Made by a program: the position numbers and the translations under genes
Shown: positions 8,189 to 16,585 of the stretch, one piece after another
Position numbering within the stretch: position 1 is the stretch's first letter
Layout of the letters: the number at the start of each line of letters is the position of its first letter
Assembly (NCBI GenBank): GCA_002559145.1
Contig: NTXX01000011.1
Coordinates: 3,855 to 67,854, forward strand
Length of the DNA: 64,000 bases
Origin: Bacillus sp. AFS006103
GTDB taxonomy: Bacteria > Bacillota > Bacilli > Bacillales > Cytobacillaceae
Reading direction: 5' to 3'
The notes under the pieces: generated by a model
What the model saw: the letters and a program-made list of their open reading frames with translations, nothing else
Database searches by the model: none
What the model was told of the DNA's origin: nothing

Positions 8189-9076
8189 TTGTCCTCATTA
8201 TCAGAATTTCAATTATTATCTGTTTTGGCTCAGGAGATGAATATGCGAAAGGCTTCAGAAAGACTATTTGTTTCACAACCAGCTCTATCGCAGAGATTAC
8301 AAACAATCGAAAAAGATTGGGGAACAAAGTTATTTATTCGATCTCAAAAAGGGTTAGCACTTACTCCTTCTGGTGAACATGTCATTCAATTTGTAAATGA
8401 AGTCCTATCCAAGCAAGAAAAGGTGCGTGAAACTATTTATTCACTTCAATCAGAAGTGTCAGGCACTTTGAAGATTGCTGTTGCTTCAATTGTTGGCCAA
8501 AACTGGCTTCCACAGGTTTTAAAGAAATTTATTGATCGATATCCGCAAGCCAAAATTTCATTAGTAACCGGCTGGAGCAGTGAAATATTAAAATGCTTAT
8601 ATGACGACCAGGTTCATATTGGGATTATACGTGGTACACCTGATTGGAAAGGAATTAAAGTTCATCTATTTAATGACCCGCTTTATTTAGTTGATAGGGA
8701 AATTACCAGTCCGGAACAAGTGTTAAATACTGACCGCCCCTTCATTCAATTTAAAAGTGATTCAAATTATTATCAAGAAATTCAAGATTGGTGGATGCGC
8801 AACTTTAAGACTTCACCCAAAAGAACGGTTGTTGTAGATCAAATTGAGACCTGCAAACAGATGGCCTTTAATGGTATTGGTTACGCGATTTTACCAGCAA
8901 TAACATTAACAAAAGCTGACAGGGATATTTTCAAAATACCCCTTGTTGATGAAAATAATGAACCTTTACAACGTGATACATGGCTTTTGGGCTATGAGTC
9001 TTCCTTTCAACTAAAGCAAGTTAATGCCTTTGTTGAGCTAATTAAGGAATACATCGCTGAATCTTCAGAAGAATAA
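8189..9076 (+). CDS. ccpC: LysR-type regulator CcpC
   Basis: A 295-residue LysR regulator. The N-terminal winged HTH is clear (MNMRKASERLFVSQPALSQRLQTIE), and the effector domain contains SIVGQNWLPQVLKKF and VDQIETCKQMAFNGIGYAILP, both as I recall them from B. subtilis CcpC. CcpC represses citrate synthase and aconitase genes and responds to citrate. Its synteny (before dapH) agrees. It starts at TTG after AAGGAGGGG. None of its known target genes is in the window, so no operator could be compared. Confidence 0.9.
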   Translation: MSSLSEFQLLSVLAQEMNMRKASERLFVSQPALSQRLQTIEKDWGTKLFIRSQKGLALTPSGEHVIQFVNEVLSKQEKVRETIYSLQSEVSGTLKIAVASIVGQNWLPQVLKKFIDRYPQAKISLVTGWSSEILKCLYDDQVHIGIIRGTPDWKGIKVHLFNDPLYLVDREITSPEQVLNTDRPFIQFKSDSNYYQEIQDWWMRNFKTSPKRTVVVDQIETCKQMAFNGIGYAILPAITLTKADRDIFKIPLVDENNEPLQRDTWLLGYESSFQLKQVNAFVELIKEYIAESSEE

Positions 9077-9146
9077 GGTTGTTTTTCTTGTTTTCATTTC
9101 TTTTGTTTGTTAAAGTATTTTTTAGTACAACATAGGGGGTAAATTT

Positions 9147-9857
9147 ATGAAGATGATGGATGCAAATGAAATTATTTCTTTTATCCAAAATAGTAAAAAA
9201 TCCACACCTGTTAAGGTTTATTTAAAAGGTGAATTAGAAGGAATAGATTTTGGAAGCAATACAAAAACCTTTATTAGTGGAAATACCGGTGTCCTATTTG
9301 GTGAATGGTCTGAAATTAATGAAGTATTAGAAGCGCATAAAGAGAAAATTGAAGATAAAGTGGTTGAAAATGACCGTCGAAATTCAGCAATTCCATTATT
9401 AGACACTAAATACGTTAATGCCAGAATTGAGCCAGGCGTTACTATTCGTGACCAAGTAGAAATTGGTGACAATGCCGTTATTATGATGGGTGCGGTTATC
9501 AATATTGGTGCTGTTATTGGAGAAAAATCTATGATTGATATGGGTGTTGTCCTTGGTGGCAGAGCAACTGTCGGTAAGAATTGTCATATAGGGGCTGGAA
9601 CTGTTTTAGCAGGTGTCATTGAACCACCTTCTGCAAAACCAGTGGTCATTGAAGATGATGTCCTTATCGGAGCAAATGCTGTAGTCCTTGAAGGAGTCAC
9701 TGTTGGAACAGGATCAGTTGTTGCTGCCGGTGCAGTAGTTACTCAAGATGTAGCCCCTTATACAGTGGTGGCAGGGATGCCTGCAAGGAAAATTAAAGAT
9801 ATTGATGAAAAAACGAAGTCAAAAACTGAAATAATGCAAGAGCTTCGTCAATTATAA
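9147..9857 (+). CDS. dapH: Tetrahydrodipicolinate N-acetyltransferase DapH
   Basis: A 236-residue acyltransferase, the same length as B. subtilis DapH (YkuQ). The first ~90 residues are the family's alpha-helical domain. The rest is a left-handed beta-helix of hexapeptide repeats ([21 protein letters not shown] and onward). It acetylates tetrahydrodipicolinate in the acetyl branch of lysine/meso-DAP synthesis, supplying both lysine and cell-wall DAP. It starts at ATG after AGGGGGT. dapL follows, but a repeat and a terminator stand between them, so coupling is not strict. Confidence 0.95.
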   Translation: MKMMDANEIISFIQNSKKSTPVKVYLKGELEGIDFGSNTKTFISGNTGVLFGEWSEINEVLEAHKEKIEDKVVENDRRNSAIPLLDTKYVNARIEPGVTIRDQVEIGDNAVIMMGAVINIGAVIGEKSMIDMGVVLGGRATVGKNCHIGAGTVLAGVIEPPSAKPVVIEDDVLIGANAVVLEGVTVGTGSVVAAGAVVTQDVAPYTVVAGMPARKIKDIDEKTKSKTEIMQELRQL

Positions 9858-9911
9858 AAGCGGAGGCGCCCGTTTAGCGAAATCCACCAGACGATAGACG
9901 CTGAAGCTAGA
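9855..9911 (+). repeat. Short copy (A) of the AAAAGCGG...AGCTAGACA intergenic repeat
   Basis: This copy begins with AAAAGCGGAGGCGCCC, continues GTTTAGCG and ends in GAAGCTAGACA. The left end overlaps the dapH TAA stop. It is a shortened form (about 57 bp) of the ~146-bp copies at 35081 and 56880, with the middle deleted. The octamer AATTATAA occurs just before the element and again 13 bases after it. Its orientation relative to dapH is the same as the other copies relative to their upstream genes. Confidence 0.75.
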
Positions 9912-9933
9912 CAGTAATCGAATTATAACAACA

Positions 9934-9963
9934 AAGCGTGGAGCTTATCCACGCTTCTTTTTT
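9934..9963 (+). terminator. Terminator between dapH and dapL
   Basis: A perfect 9-bp AAGCGTGGA/TCCACGCTT stem with a five-base loop is followed by CTTTTTT. Confidence 0.85.
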
Positions 9964-9979
9964 AAAAGGAGAATAGTAA

Positions 9980-11104
9980 ATGAATCCATTGATTAAAATC
10001 CGCCGTGACCTCCATCAAATTCCAGAACTAGGATTTCAGGAGGTTAAGACCCAAGCCTATTTATTAGCTTACCTTAAGTCTTTACCTCAAGACCGTATCA
10101 CGATAAAAAAATGGAGAACGGGGCTGTTTGTAAAGATTCAGGGCTTAAATCCACAAAAAACAATTGGTTATAGAACAGACATCGACGGACTTCCAATAAA
10201 CGAAGAGACAGGTTTACAATTTTCATCTTCTCATGCAGACCACATGCATGCCTGTGGTCATGATTTTCATATGAGCATTGCACTTGGGGTATTAACTTAT
10301 TTTACGGAGAACCCCATTGCGGATAACCTTTTGTTTATTTTTCAACCAGCGGAAGAAGGACCTGGCGGGGCAGAGCCGATGTTGAAATCTGAAGAAATGA
10401 TGGAATGGAAACCTGATTTGATTTTTGCCTTACATATTGCACCTGAATATCCTGTTGGAACGGTCGCAGTTAAGGAAGGCTTGTTATTTGCCAATACTTC
10501 TGAACTGTTTATCGATCTAAAAGGCAAGGGAGGACACGCTGCCAGACCGCATGAAACGAATGATATGGTAGTCGCAGCCTGTACGCTAGTCAATCAATTG
10601 CAAACGATTATTTCAAGGAATGTAGACCCTTTAGATAGTGCAGTAATTACCATTGGGAAAATTACTGGAGGAACCGTTCAAAATATTATTGCAGAAAATG
10701 CAAGACTTGAGGGGACCATCAGGACGCTTTCTTCTGAATCGATGAAAATGGTTAAACATCGTATCGCAGCACTTGTGAAGGGGATAGAGGCAGGTTTTGA
10801 ATGTGAAGCTGTAATCGATTATGGTTCGATGTACCATCAAGTATATAATACTGAATCAGTCACCAGAGATTTCATGAACTATCTTCAAAATGAAACAGAG
10901 GTTAAAGTTATTGAGTGCAAGGAAGCAATGACGGGAGAAGACTTTGGTTATATGTTGAAAGAAATTCCTGGTCTTATGTTTTGGCTAGGCGTTGATTCTC
11001 CATACGGTTTGCACCATGCTAAATTAACTCCGAATGAGGCCGCGTTAGATGTAGCAGTTAGTGTAATGACAAGCTATATTACTCATCTGGAGAATAAAAA
11101 TTAA
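9980..11104 (+). CDS. dapL: N-acetyldiaminopimelate deacetylase DapL
   Basis: An M20-family metallohydrolase of 374 residues, the same length as B. subtilis DapL (YkuR). Metal and catalytic residues are visible in [27 protein letters not shown], the dimerisation-domain [11 protein letters not shown], and the late TGEDFGYM and LHHAKLTP segments. It releases acetate from N-acetyl-LL-diaminopimelate, the step after the aminotransferase. M20 amidohydrolases acting on other N-acyl amino acids look similar, but adjacency to dapH settles the call. AAAGGAG precedes the ATG. Confidence 0.94.
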   Translation: MNPLIKIRRDLHQIPELGFQEVKTQAYLLAYLKSLPQDRITIKKWRTGLFVKIQGLNPQKTIGYRTDIDGLPINEETGLQFSSSHADHMHACGHDFHMSIALGVLTYFTENPIADNLLFIFQPAEEGPGGAEPMLKSEEMMEWKPDLIFALHIAPEYPVGTVAVKEGLLFANTSELFIDLKGKGGHAARPHETNDMVVAACTLVNQLQTIISRNVDPLDSAVITIGKITGGTVQNIIAENARLEGTIRTLSSESMKMVKHRIAALVKGIEAGFECEAVIDYGSMYHQVYNTESVTRDFMNYLQNETEVKVIECKEAMTGEDFGYMLKEIPGLMFWLGVDSPYGLHHAKLTPNEAALDVAVSVMTSYITHLENKN

Positions 11105-11238
11105 TTAATAACAAGCAGGCTAATTATTTTGTCCTGTTTTACAAATGTGATAAAATTAATGAGAATTAAAAGGGAAATTGTTACATATCGTCGTTTATTC
11201 TCAATCCATTAGGGAAAACTTATGAAGGGGAAATAAGG

Positions 11239-11253
11239 TTATAATTATAATTA
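11239..11253. promoter_or_regulatory. PerR-box-like site 1 upstream of ykuU
   Basis: TTATAATTATAATTA matches the PerR consensus TTATAATnATTATAA at 12 of 14 specified positions. The region is very AT-rich, so chance is possible. Confidence 0.35.
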
Positions 11254-11261
11254 GTATCTAA

Positions 11262-11276
11262 TTAAAATAATTATAA
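11262..11276. promoter_or_regulatory. PerR-box-like site 2 upstream of ykuU
   Basis: TTAAAATAATTATAA matches the PerR consensus TTATAATnATTATAA at 13 of 14 positions. It lies 23 bp from site 1 and 8 bp before the -35 box. Confidence 0.45.
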
Positions 11277-11283
11277 TTTAATA

Positions 11284-11312
11284 TTGACTCAAAATTAGAT
11301 ATGTCCTATAAT
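11284..11312 (+). promoter_or_regulatory. Sigma-A promoter of ykuU
   Basis: TTGACT, a 17-bp spacer and TATAAT. This gives a leader of about 65 nt that contains a 7-bp ATAGCAA/TTGCTAT hairpin (11329-11349). Confidence 0.8.
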
Positions 11313-11384
11313 GAGAATTGTGAAAAGGATAGCAACTAAGAATTGCTATTTATACTGATTAAATAATTATTTGGAGGGATTTAA

Positions 11385-11933
11385 ATGCCAGAACGTATGG
11401 TAGGTAAACAAGCACCACGCTTTGAAATGGATGCTGTAATGCCGAACAAAGAATTTAAAAAAGTAAGCCTTGAAGAAAATATCAAAAATGATAAATGGAC
11501 AGTATTGTTCTTTTATCCAATGGACTTTACATTTGTTTGTCCAACTGAAATTACAGCGATGTCTGATCGTTATGAAGAATTTGATGATTTAGATGCAGAG
11601 GTAATTGGTGTCTCTACAGATACAATTCACACTCATTTAGCTTGGATTAAAACAGATCGTAAAGAAAATGGTCTTGGCGATTTAAACTATCCATTAGCTG
11701 CAGATACTAATCATGTAGTTGCTCGTGATTATGGAGTGTTAATTGAAGAAGAAGGTATCGCACTTCGTGGTTTATTCATCATCGATCCTGAAGGTGAATT
11801 AAAGTATTCAGTTGTGAATCACAACAATATTGGCCGTGACGTTGATGAAACTTTACGTGTCCTTCAAGCATTACAAACTGGCGGCCTATGCCCTGCAAAC
11901 TGGAAGCCTGGACAAGCTACATTGAACGTATAA
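11385..11933 (+). CDS. ykuU: Typical 2-Cys peroxiredoxin (AhpC/TSA family) YkuU
   Basis: A 182-residue AhpC/TSA peroxiredoxin. The peroxidatic Cys is in FYPMDFTFVCPTE (about residue 51) and the resolving Cys in GGLCPANW near the C terminus, so it is a typical 2-Cys enzyme that reduces H2O2 and organic peroxides. The thioredoxin-like ykuV lies 64 bases downstream, as in B. subtilis, and is a natural reductant candidate. A strong sigma-A promoter with two PerR-like boxes upstream suggests peroxide-responsive control. TTGGAGGG precedes the ATG, and a terminator follows the gene. Confidence 0.9.
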   Translation: MPERMVGKQAPRFEMDAVMPNKEFKKVSLEENIKNDKWTVLFFYPMDFTFVCPTEITAMSDRYEEFDDLDAEVIGVSTDTIHTHLAWIKTDRKENGLGDLNYPLAADTNHVVARDYGVLIEEEGIALRGLFIIDPEGELKYSVVNHNNIGRDVDETLRVLQALQTGGLCPANWKPGQATLNV

Positions 11934-11949
11934 TTGACACAAAATAGAT

Positions 11950-11982
11950 AGACCTAACCTTTTATAGTGTTAGGTCTTTTTA
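11950..11982 (+). terminator. Terminator between ykuU and ykuV
   Basis: An AGACCTAAC/GTTAGGTCT stem is followed by TTTTTAAT. It probably allows partial read-through into ykuV, because no separate ykuV promoter is obvious. Confidence 0.75.
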
Positions 11983-11997
11983 ATAGGGGGATTATCA

Positions 11998-12453
11998 ATG
12001 AAATTACGTGAACCAATGCCGGAGCTAACCGGGGCTACTGAGTGGTTAAACGGTGAAGTAACAAGAGCAGACTTAATTGGAGAAAAGCCAACCTTGATTC
12101 ATTTTTGGTCGATTAGCTGCCATTTATGTAAGGAAGCTATGCCTCAGGTAAATCAATTTCGTGATGATTTTAAGGACAAGTTAAATGTGGTTGCTGTTCA
12201 TATGCCACGTTCAGAAAATGATCTAAACATAGAAGAAATTAAACAAGTTGCAGCTGAGCATGGTATTAATCAACCAATTTTTGTCGACAGTGACCACAAG
12301 TTAACAGAAGCCCTTGATAATCAATATGTACCTGCTTATTACGTATTTGACCGTGAAGGGAAATTGCGTCATTTCCAAGCTGGCGGAAGCGGCATGAAAA
12401 TGCTCGAAAAGCGTGTTAACCGTGTACTAGATGAGTTAGAAAAAACAGAATAA
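11998..12453 (+). CDS. ykuV: Thioredoxin-like thiol-disulfide oxidoreductase YkuV
   Basis: A TlpA/AhpC-type thioredoxin fold of 151 residues with the redox motif CHLC (FWSISCHLCKEAMPQ, about residues 40-43). The cis-Pro loop follows near YVPAYYVF. It matches B. subtilis YkuV (148 aa), a cytosolic thiol-disulfide oxidoreductase whose structure is known. There is no signal peptide, so it is cytosolic rather than a cytochrome c maturation factor. It likely works with the preceding peroxiredoxin. AGGGGG is at an appropriate distance from the ATG. Confidence 0.9.
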   Translation: MKLREPMPELTGATEWLNGEVTRADLIGEKPTLIHFWSISCHLCKEAMPQVNQFRDDFKDKLNVVAVHMPRSENDLNIEEIKQVAAEHGINQPIFVDSDHKLTEALDNQYVPAYYVFDREGKLRHFQAGGSGMKMLEKRVNRVLDELEKTE

Positions 12454-12461
12454 AACAATCA

Positions 12462-12505
12462 AAAGCTGTCCGTGAGATGAAACGGGCAGCTTTATTATTT
12501 TTTTA
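12462..12505 (+). terminator. ykuV terminator
   Basis: A 12-bp AAAGCTGTCCGT/ACGGGCAGCTTT stem (one G-U pair) is followed by ATTATTTTTTT. Confidence 0.8.
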
Positions 12506-12509
12506 TAAC

Positions 12510-12535
12510 TGTAACTTAACCTCTTTTTACTCGTC
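12510..12535 (+). promoter_or_regulatory. ECF-sigma-type promoter before the DUF4349 lipoprotein gene
   Basis: TGTAAC, a 16-bp spacer and CGTC. This resembles the TGAAAC-N16-CGTC promoters used by the Bacillus extracytoplasmic-function factors SigM and SigX, with one mismatch in the -35 element. Confidence 0.5.
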
Positions 12536-12596
12536 CGTATGTATAAAGATAAGATTATACATGCAGTAATCACCAGACAAAAAGGGGTGTCTAAAA

Positions 12597-13514
12597 GTGA
12601 AAAAACTAAACCGTTTGTTTACTATTTTTTTTATTTTCCTAGTCATTTTTATAACAGGGTGTAGTGCCGGCAGCGAAGAAAAAAGTGCGGATATGGCTGA
12701 CAGTAATAATGTTAAAATGAACTCAGCTGAATCAAGTGGCGGTGAACAAGCTGACTTATACAACGGTGAAAATGATAAATCACAACAAGCAGCTAATTCT
12801 GCCAAAATAATAAAAGTCCAAAATCAAATGGTTATCTATCAAGCGGATCTCCAGCTGCGCGTAAAGAAATTTGATCAAACGGTCCGTCTCCTTGAAGAAA
12901 AGGTAATAAAATACGGAGGCTATATTTCAGAGTCCAATGTATCAAAAGAAGGGAGCGAGCAGGTGAGTGGCAGCATGATGATTAGAATCCCACAAAAGCA
13001 TTTTCAGGCCTTTCTACATGATGCTGAGAGTCAAGCGGCAGAGGTTCTACAAAGAAGCATAACAGGGCAGGACGTAACCGAGGAATATGTTGACCTTGAA
13101 TCGAGATTAAAATCAAAAAGGGTCGTGGAAGAAAGGTTAACCACTTTTATGAAAAGTGCTGTAAAAACGGAAGATTTATTAAAGATTTCAGCTGATTTAG
13201 GAGCGGTTCAAGAGGAAATTGAGACCATCGAAGGAAAAATGAAGTACTTAAAAAATCAAACCTCTCTATCAACCATTAACATCACCCTTTACGAAAAAAC
13301 CGTTGTGGTTCCGAGCCTTGATAAAGACAAATTAAATACTTGGGAGAAAACAAAAAAACAATTTATGAAAAGCATCAATATGTTATTAGTTGGTTTATCA
13401 GGCTTGATTATTTTTATCGTAGGTAACCTCCCAGTATTGGCGATAATATTTATTATCGGATTTTTTCTCCTTTACTATTTTAAAAAGAGGAAATCAAAAC
13501 AGGGACAGGATTAG
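12597..13514 (+). CDS. DUF4349-type membrane lipoprotein
   Basis: A 305-residue protein. A lipoprotein signal (hydrophobic run ending FITGCSAGSE) is followed by a ~60-residue low-complexity Ser/Asn/Gln linker. The DUF4349 region follows (YQADLQLRVKKFDQTVRLLEE, then GSMMIRIPQKHFQAFL and a coiled-coil with LESRLKSKRVVEERLT), with one membrane helix near residue 265 and a Lys/Arg-rich cytoplasmic tail. The function of DUF4349 proteins is unknown. The ECF-type promoter upstream suggests a role in the envelope stress response. It starts at GTG after AAGGGGTG. The naming of the domain is from memory. Confidence 0.75.
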   Translation: MKKLNRLFTIFFIFLVIFITGCSAGSEEKSADMADSNNVKMNSAESSGGEQADLYNGENDKSQQAANSAKIIKVQNQMVIYQADLQLRVKKFDQTVRLLEEKVIKYGGYISESNVSKEGSEQVSGSMMIRIPQKHFQAFLHDAESQAAEVLQRSITGQDVTEEYVDLESRLKSKRVVEERLTTFMKSAVKTEDLLKISADLGAVQEEIETIEGKMKYLKNQTSLSTINITLYEKTVVVPSLDKDKLNTWEKTKKQFMKSINMLLVGLSGLIIFIVGNLPVLAIIFIIGFFLLYYFKKRKSKQGQD

Positions 13515-13598
13515 AAGAATCGCTCGCTCTATTTAAATCTACTGAATGATGCTAAAATGGAACCAAGATAGATTATGATTTAGCCGGGGGTATTAGAT

Positions 13599-14258
13599 AT
13601 GAAGAAAAGTTTTGCTGTCATAGGGCTTGGTCGATTCGGCGGTAGTATATGTCGCACGCTAACAGATGAGGGGATGGAAGTCCTTGCAATTGATAAAAAC
13701 GAGGAACGTGTAAATGAATTTGCGATGATTGCTTCTCATGCGGTTGTTGGCGATACAACAGATGAAGCTGTTTTGAAAAGCCTGGGGATTCGTAACTTCG
13801 ATCATGTAATCGTAGCGATTGGCGATGATATTCAATCCAGTATACTAACAACTCTTATTCTTAAGGAATTAGGTGTGGTGCGTATAACAGCAAAGGCTCA
13901 AAACGATTACCATGAAAAAGTATTGAGGAAAATTGGTGCAGATAGTGTTGTTCACCCGGAGCGAGATATGGGAAAACGGATTGCCAACAATATTGCTTCA
14001 AGTAATGTGGTTGACTATCTTGAACTTTCGGATGAACACAGTATTGTTGAGATAGTGGCGAATGAAAAACTTAACGGTTACACGATAATGGATTTGGATA
14101 TTCGCAAGAAATATGGGTTGAATATTGTAGCAATAAAAAGAGGAGAAGAAATTATTGTTTCTCCCCAAGCAACAGAAACCTTTCATGCGATGGATGTTCT
14201 AATTGTGATCGGAACCGACCAAGACATCAATCGATTCGAAAAAAAGGTTTTGGAATAA
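13599..14258 (+). CDS. ktrC: Potassium-uptake regulatory subunit KtrC (RCK protein)
   Basis: A 219-residue protein with RCK_N (Rossmann motif GLGRFGGSICRTL, acidic ribose-binding residue in LAIDKNEERV) and RCK_C domains. The gate protein KtrC associates with the membrane subunit KtrD; nucleotides activate it, and c-di-AMP binding to RCK_C inhibits it. The distinction from KtrA rests on synteny: B. subtilis ktrC is next to rnjA, while ktrA is next to ktrB, and no ktrB/ktrD is seen here. It starts at ATG after CCGGGGGT. A repeat element begins one base after its stop. Confidence 0.88.
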   Translation: MKKSFAVIGLGRFGGSICRTLTDEGMEVLAIDKNEERVNEFAMIASHAVVGDTTDEAVLKSLGIRNFDHVIVAIGDDIQSSILTTLILKELGVVRITAKAQNDYHEKVLRKIGADSVVHPERDMGKRIANNIASSNVVDYLELSDEHSIVEIVANEKLNGYTIMDLDIRKKYGLNIVAIKRGEEIIVSPQATETFHAMDVLIVIGTDQDINRFEKKVLE

Positions 14259-14259
14259 G

Positions 14260-14380
14260 AAAAGCGGAAGCGCCTTGCTCAGGGGCGTCAGGCATAAGAC
14301 GAGCAGGCATGAAGGTTGCTCTTTAACCTTCAGGTCTGATTGGTTTATGACCCCGAGCCCCTAGGCGCTGTAGCTAGACA
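14260..14380 (+). repeat. Variant copy (D) of the AAAAGCGG...AGCTAGACA intergenic repeat
   Basis: This copy has the same ends as the other copies (AAAAGCGGAAGCGCC and GTAGCTAGACA) but a different core of about 90 bp, containing its own ATGAAGGTTGCTC/TAACCTTCA hairpin. The left end is one base after the ktrC TAA stop. The pentamer ATAAG lies directly before the left end and again directly after the right end, consistent with a 5-bp target duplication covering the stop codon. Confidence 0.75.
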
Positions 14381-14385
14381 ATAAG

Positions 14386-14424
14386 AAAAGCGGAAGCGCC
14401 TGTTTAGGCCGCTTCCGCTTTTTT
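14386..14424 (+). terminator. Terminator built from the repeat's left end (ktrC/rnjA, both strands)
   Basis: A 12-bp AAAAGCGGAAGC/GCTTCCGCTTTT stem extended by GCC/GGC is followed by six T. The left arm is identical to the first 15 bases of repeat copy D immediately upstream. It can act for rnjA on the minus strand as well. Confidence 0.8.
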
Positions 14425-14428
14425 ATGC

Positions 14429-16096
14429 TTACACTTCCATAATGATTGGTAAAATCATTGGTCTGCGCTTTGTTTTTTCGTAAAGGAAAGGTGCTAATGT
14501 ATCTGTGATTTCATTTTTTATTTCCGACCATTGGCTTGTCTTTCTTTCCATCACTCTATTTAAATGCTTTGTGATTAAATTCTGAGCATCATTAATTAAA
14601 TCACCAGATTCTCTCATATAGACAAATCCTCTAGAAATTAGGTCTGGTCCTGAAGCAATCTTAAATTCCTTCATATTAATGCTTACGACTACAACCACTA
14701 AACCTTCCTCTGAAAGAATTCTACGGTCACGTAAGACGATATTTCCAATGTCACCTACACCACTGCCGTCGATATAAACAGAACCGGATGGAATCTTCCC
14801 TGCAACCTGTGCGGTATCCTCAGAAAGTGCTAACACTTCACCATTGTCCATAATAAAACAATTTTCTTCTTGAACACCGCAATCAACTGCAATCTTGGCG
14901 TGCATTCTTTGCATGCGATATTCACCATGTATTGGCATAAAGAACTTTGGACGTATTAACCGCAGCATTAGCTTTTGCTCTTCTTGACCACCATGACCAG
15001 ACGTATGAATATTACTTAGCTTACCGTGAATAACTTCCGCACCAGCTCTATAGAGCATATTAATCGTTCGACTCACGCTAATCGTGTTCCCTGGAATTGG
15101 TGATGATGAAAATACCACGGTGTCACCAGGGATGATTTGAATTTGTCGGTGGGTACCATTAGCTATTCTTGAAAGTGCAGCCATTGCTTCGCCCTGACTT
15201 CCGGTACATAGGATTGTTACCTTATCGGCAGGAAGACGATTGATTTGATTCGCTTCAATAAAAGTCTCTTTAGGTGCATTAATATATCCTAATTCAAGTC
15301 CGATATTGATAGCTGCTTCCATACTGCGGCCAAATACCGCTACTTTTCTACCGTATACTACAGCTGCCTCTACGACTTGCTGCAATCTATGGATATTAGA
15401 TGCAAAGGTAGCAAATATGATCCGGCCGTCTACTTTACGGAAAATATCGTTAATACTGTCGCCAACCCGACGTTCTGACATGGTGAACTCAGGTATTTCA
15501 CTATTCGTACTATCTGAAAGTAGACATAAAACGCCTTCTTTGCCTATTTCAGCCATTTTTGTTAAATTGGCTGGCTCACCGACAGGGGTAAAATCGAATT
15601 TAAAATCTCCTGTATGGACAATTTGCCCTGGCGGAGTTTTAACGACAATTCCATAGGAATCAGGAATACTGTGGGTGGTGCGGAAAAAAGTGACAGATGT
15701 TTTGCGGAATTTGATGATATCGTCTTCTTTAATGTCAATCAGCTTCGCGTTTCTTAATAGGCCGTGTTCCTCTAATTTATTTTTAATTAATCCAAGAGCG
15801 AGTTTCCCGCCATAAATTGGAACATTAATCTCGCGTAATAGATAGGGAATACCACCAATGTGATCTTCATGTCCGTGAGTAACAAATAAACCTTTTATTT
15901 TATCTTGATTCTTAACCAGATAGGTATAATCAGGGATAACATAATCAATACCTAATAGTTCATCCTCAGGAAATTTTATTCCGGCATCAATTAATATTAT
16001 TTCATCCTGAAACTGAACTGCATACGTGTTTTTGCCAATTTCGCCTAAACCGCCCAGGGCAAAAACCGCAGTTTGATCATTCTTAACAAATTTCAT
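14429..16096 (-). CDS. rnjA: Ribonuclease J1
   Basis: A metallo-beta-lactamase/beta-CASP ribonuclease of 555 residues, the same length as B. subtilis RNase J1. The zinc-binding signature HGHEDHIGG is present near residue 74, with the later TGDFKFDF, the beta-CASP segment and SGHGGQEE. It has 5'-to-3' exonuclease and endonuclease activities and is central to mRNA decay and rRNA processing in Firmicutes. It lies six bases downstream of rpoY, with which it forms an operon. The assignment to J1 rather than J2 follows from linkage to rpoY and ktrC. Confidence 0.96.
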   Translation of the reverse strand: MKFVKNDQTAVFALGGLGEIGKNTYAVQFQDEIILIDAGIKFPEDELLGIDYVIPDYTYLVKNQDKIKGLFVTHGHEDHIGGIPYLLREINVPIYGGKLALGLIKNKLEEHGLLRNAKLIDIKEDDIIKFRKTSVTFFRTTHSIPDSYGIVVKTPPGQIVHTGDFKFDFTPVGEPANLTKMAEIGKEGVLCLLSDSTNSEIPEFTMSERRVGDSINDIFRKVDGRIIFATFASNIHRLQQVVEAAVVYGRKVAVFGRSMEAAINIGLELGYINAPKETFIEANQINRLPADKVTILCTGSQGEAMAALSRIANGTHRQIQIIPGDTVVFSSSPIPGNTISVSRTINMLYRAGAEVIHGKLSNIHTSGHGGQEEQKLMLRLIRPKFFMPIHGEYRMQRMHAKIAVDCGVQEENCFIMDNGEVLALSEDTAQVAGKIPSGSVYIDGSGVGDIGNIVLRDRRILSEEGLVVVVVSINMKEFKIASGPDLISRGFVYMRESGDLINDAQNLITKHLNRVMERKTSQWSEIKNEITDTLAPFLYEKTKRRPMILPIIMEV

Positions 16097-16102
16097 AAAT
16101 TA

Positions 16103-16312
16103 TCATTTCTCCAATACTTTATAGTCTTCATTTTGAAGTTCATAGTTTAGATGAGCTCCCGTAACTTCTTGTACAAATTCAACATTAAACCCGCGATCGG
16201 CAATTTTTGAGCGGACATCTCTTACCGATTCTCCTTCAATAAATAGAGTTTTGGTATTCTCTCTGACAGGTACTTCTTTGTTGCTTTCCTGATAGTAAAC
16301 TTTAAATATCAT
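16103..16312 (-). CDS. rpoY: RNA polymerase epsilon subunit RpoY
   Basis: A 69-residue protein (MIFKVYYQESNKEVPVRENT), the family's usual length; formerly YkzG/DUF1447. It is an auxiliary subunit of Firmicute RNA polymerase with a fold like phage Gp2. I chose the ATG nine bases after GGGAG, which discards 22 codons of non-conserved upstream reading frame. The gene is immediately upstream of rnjA, as in B. subtilis, which links transcription with RNA decay. Confidence 0.92.
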   Translation of the reverse strand: MIFKVYYQESNKEVPVRENTKTLFIEGESVRDVRSKIADRGFNVEFVQEVTGAHLNYELQNEDYKVLEK

Positions 16313-16451
16313 TACAATATCGCTCCCAACTGAGGTCATAACTTTTTTTATTATATAAAACATTTTCATCTTTTTCATTTATTTTCTTTAGAAACCATTA
16401 GACTTATATGAAAAGTATGTAAAAAAGAATCGTTGTTTTTACAATTTACAA

Positions 16452-16486
16452 TAATGAAGGAGCCCTTCGCAAGTTTGAAGGGCCCT
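16452..16486 (-). terminator. Terminator of the 23-codon gene
   Basis: A 9-bp GGGCCCTTC/GAAGGGCTC stem with an eight-base loop lies 7 bases after the small ORF's stop. The following T-tail is interrupted (TTCATTATTG), so efficiency is uncertain. Confidence 0.55.
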
Positions 16487-16493
16487 AAAAAAT

Positions 16494-16565
16494 TTAGGCA
16501 ATCGATTTCTTTCGCAGTAATTCTTTCCACTGTTTTAAAAGCTTTTTCCTTAGCTTCTTTAACAT
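16494..16565 (-). CDS. Predicted 23-residue cationic amphipathic peptide
   Basis: A short ORF beginning MLKKLRKKLLKQW and ending LLRKKSIA. It has ten Lys/Arg and one Glu, with Leu/Trp/Ile at positions 2, 5, 9, 10, 13, 16, 17 and 22, so an alpha helix would have a hydrophobic and a strongly basic face. TAAGGAG lies nine bases before its ATG, a sigma-A-like promoter lies upstream, and a hairpin lies just after the stop. I do not recognise the peptide. Membrane-active, RNA-binding or ribosome-associated roles are all possible. A longer alternative frame with no spacing to the same Shine-Dalgarno sequence covers the region but ignores the hairpin. Confidence 0.5.
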   Translation of the reverse strand: MLKKLRKKLLKQWKELLRKKSIA

Positions 16566-16585
16566 AGTGGATCATCTCCTTACCT

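Noticed and set aside
9857-9979. A possible lysine riboswitch between dapH and dapL
   Set aside because: The interval is only ~120 bp and is explained by the short repeat copy and a simple terminator; no L-box core is visible.
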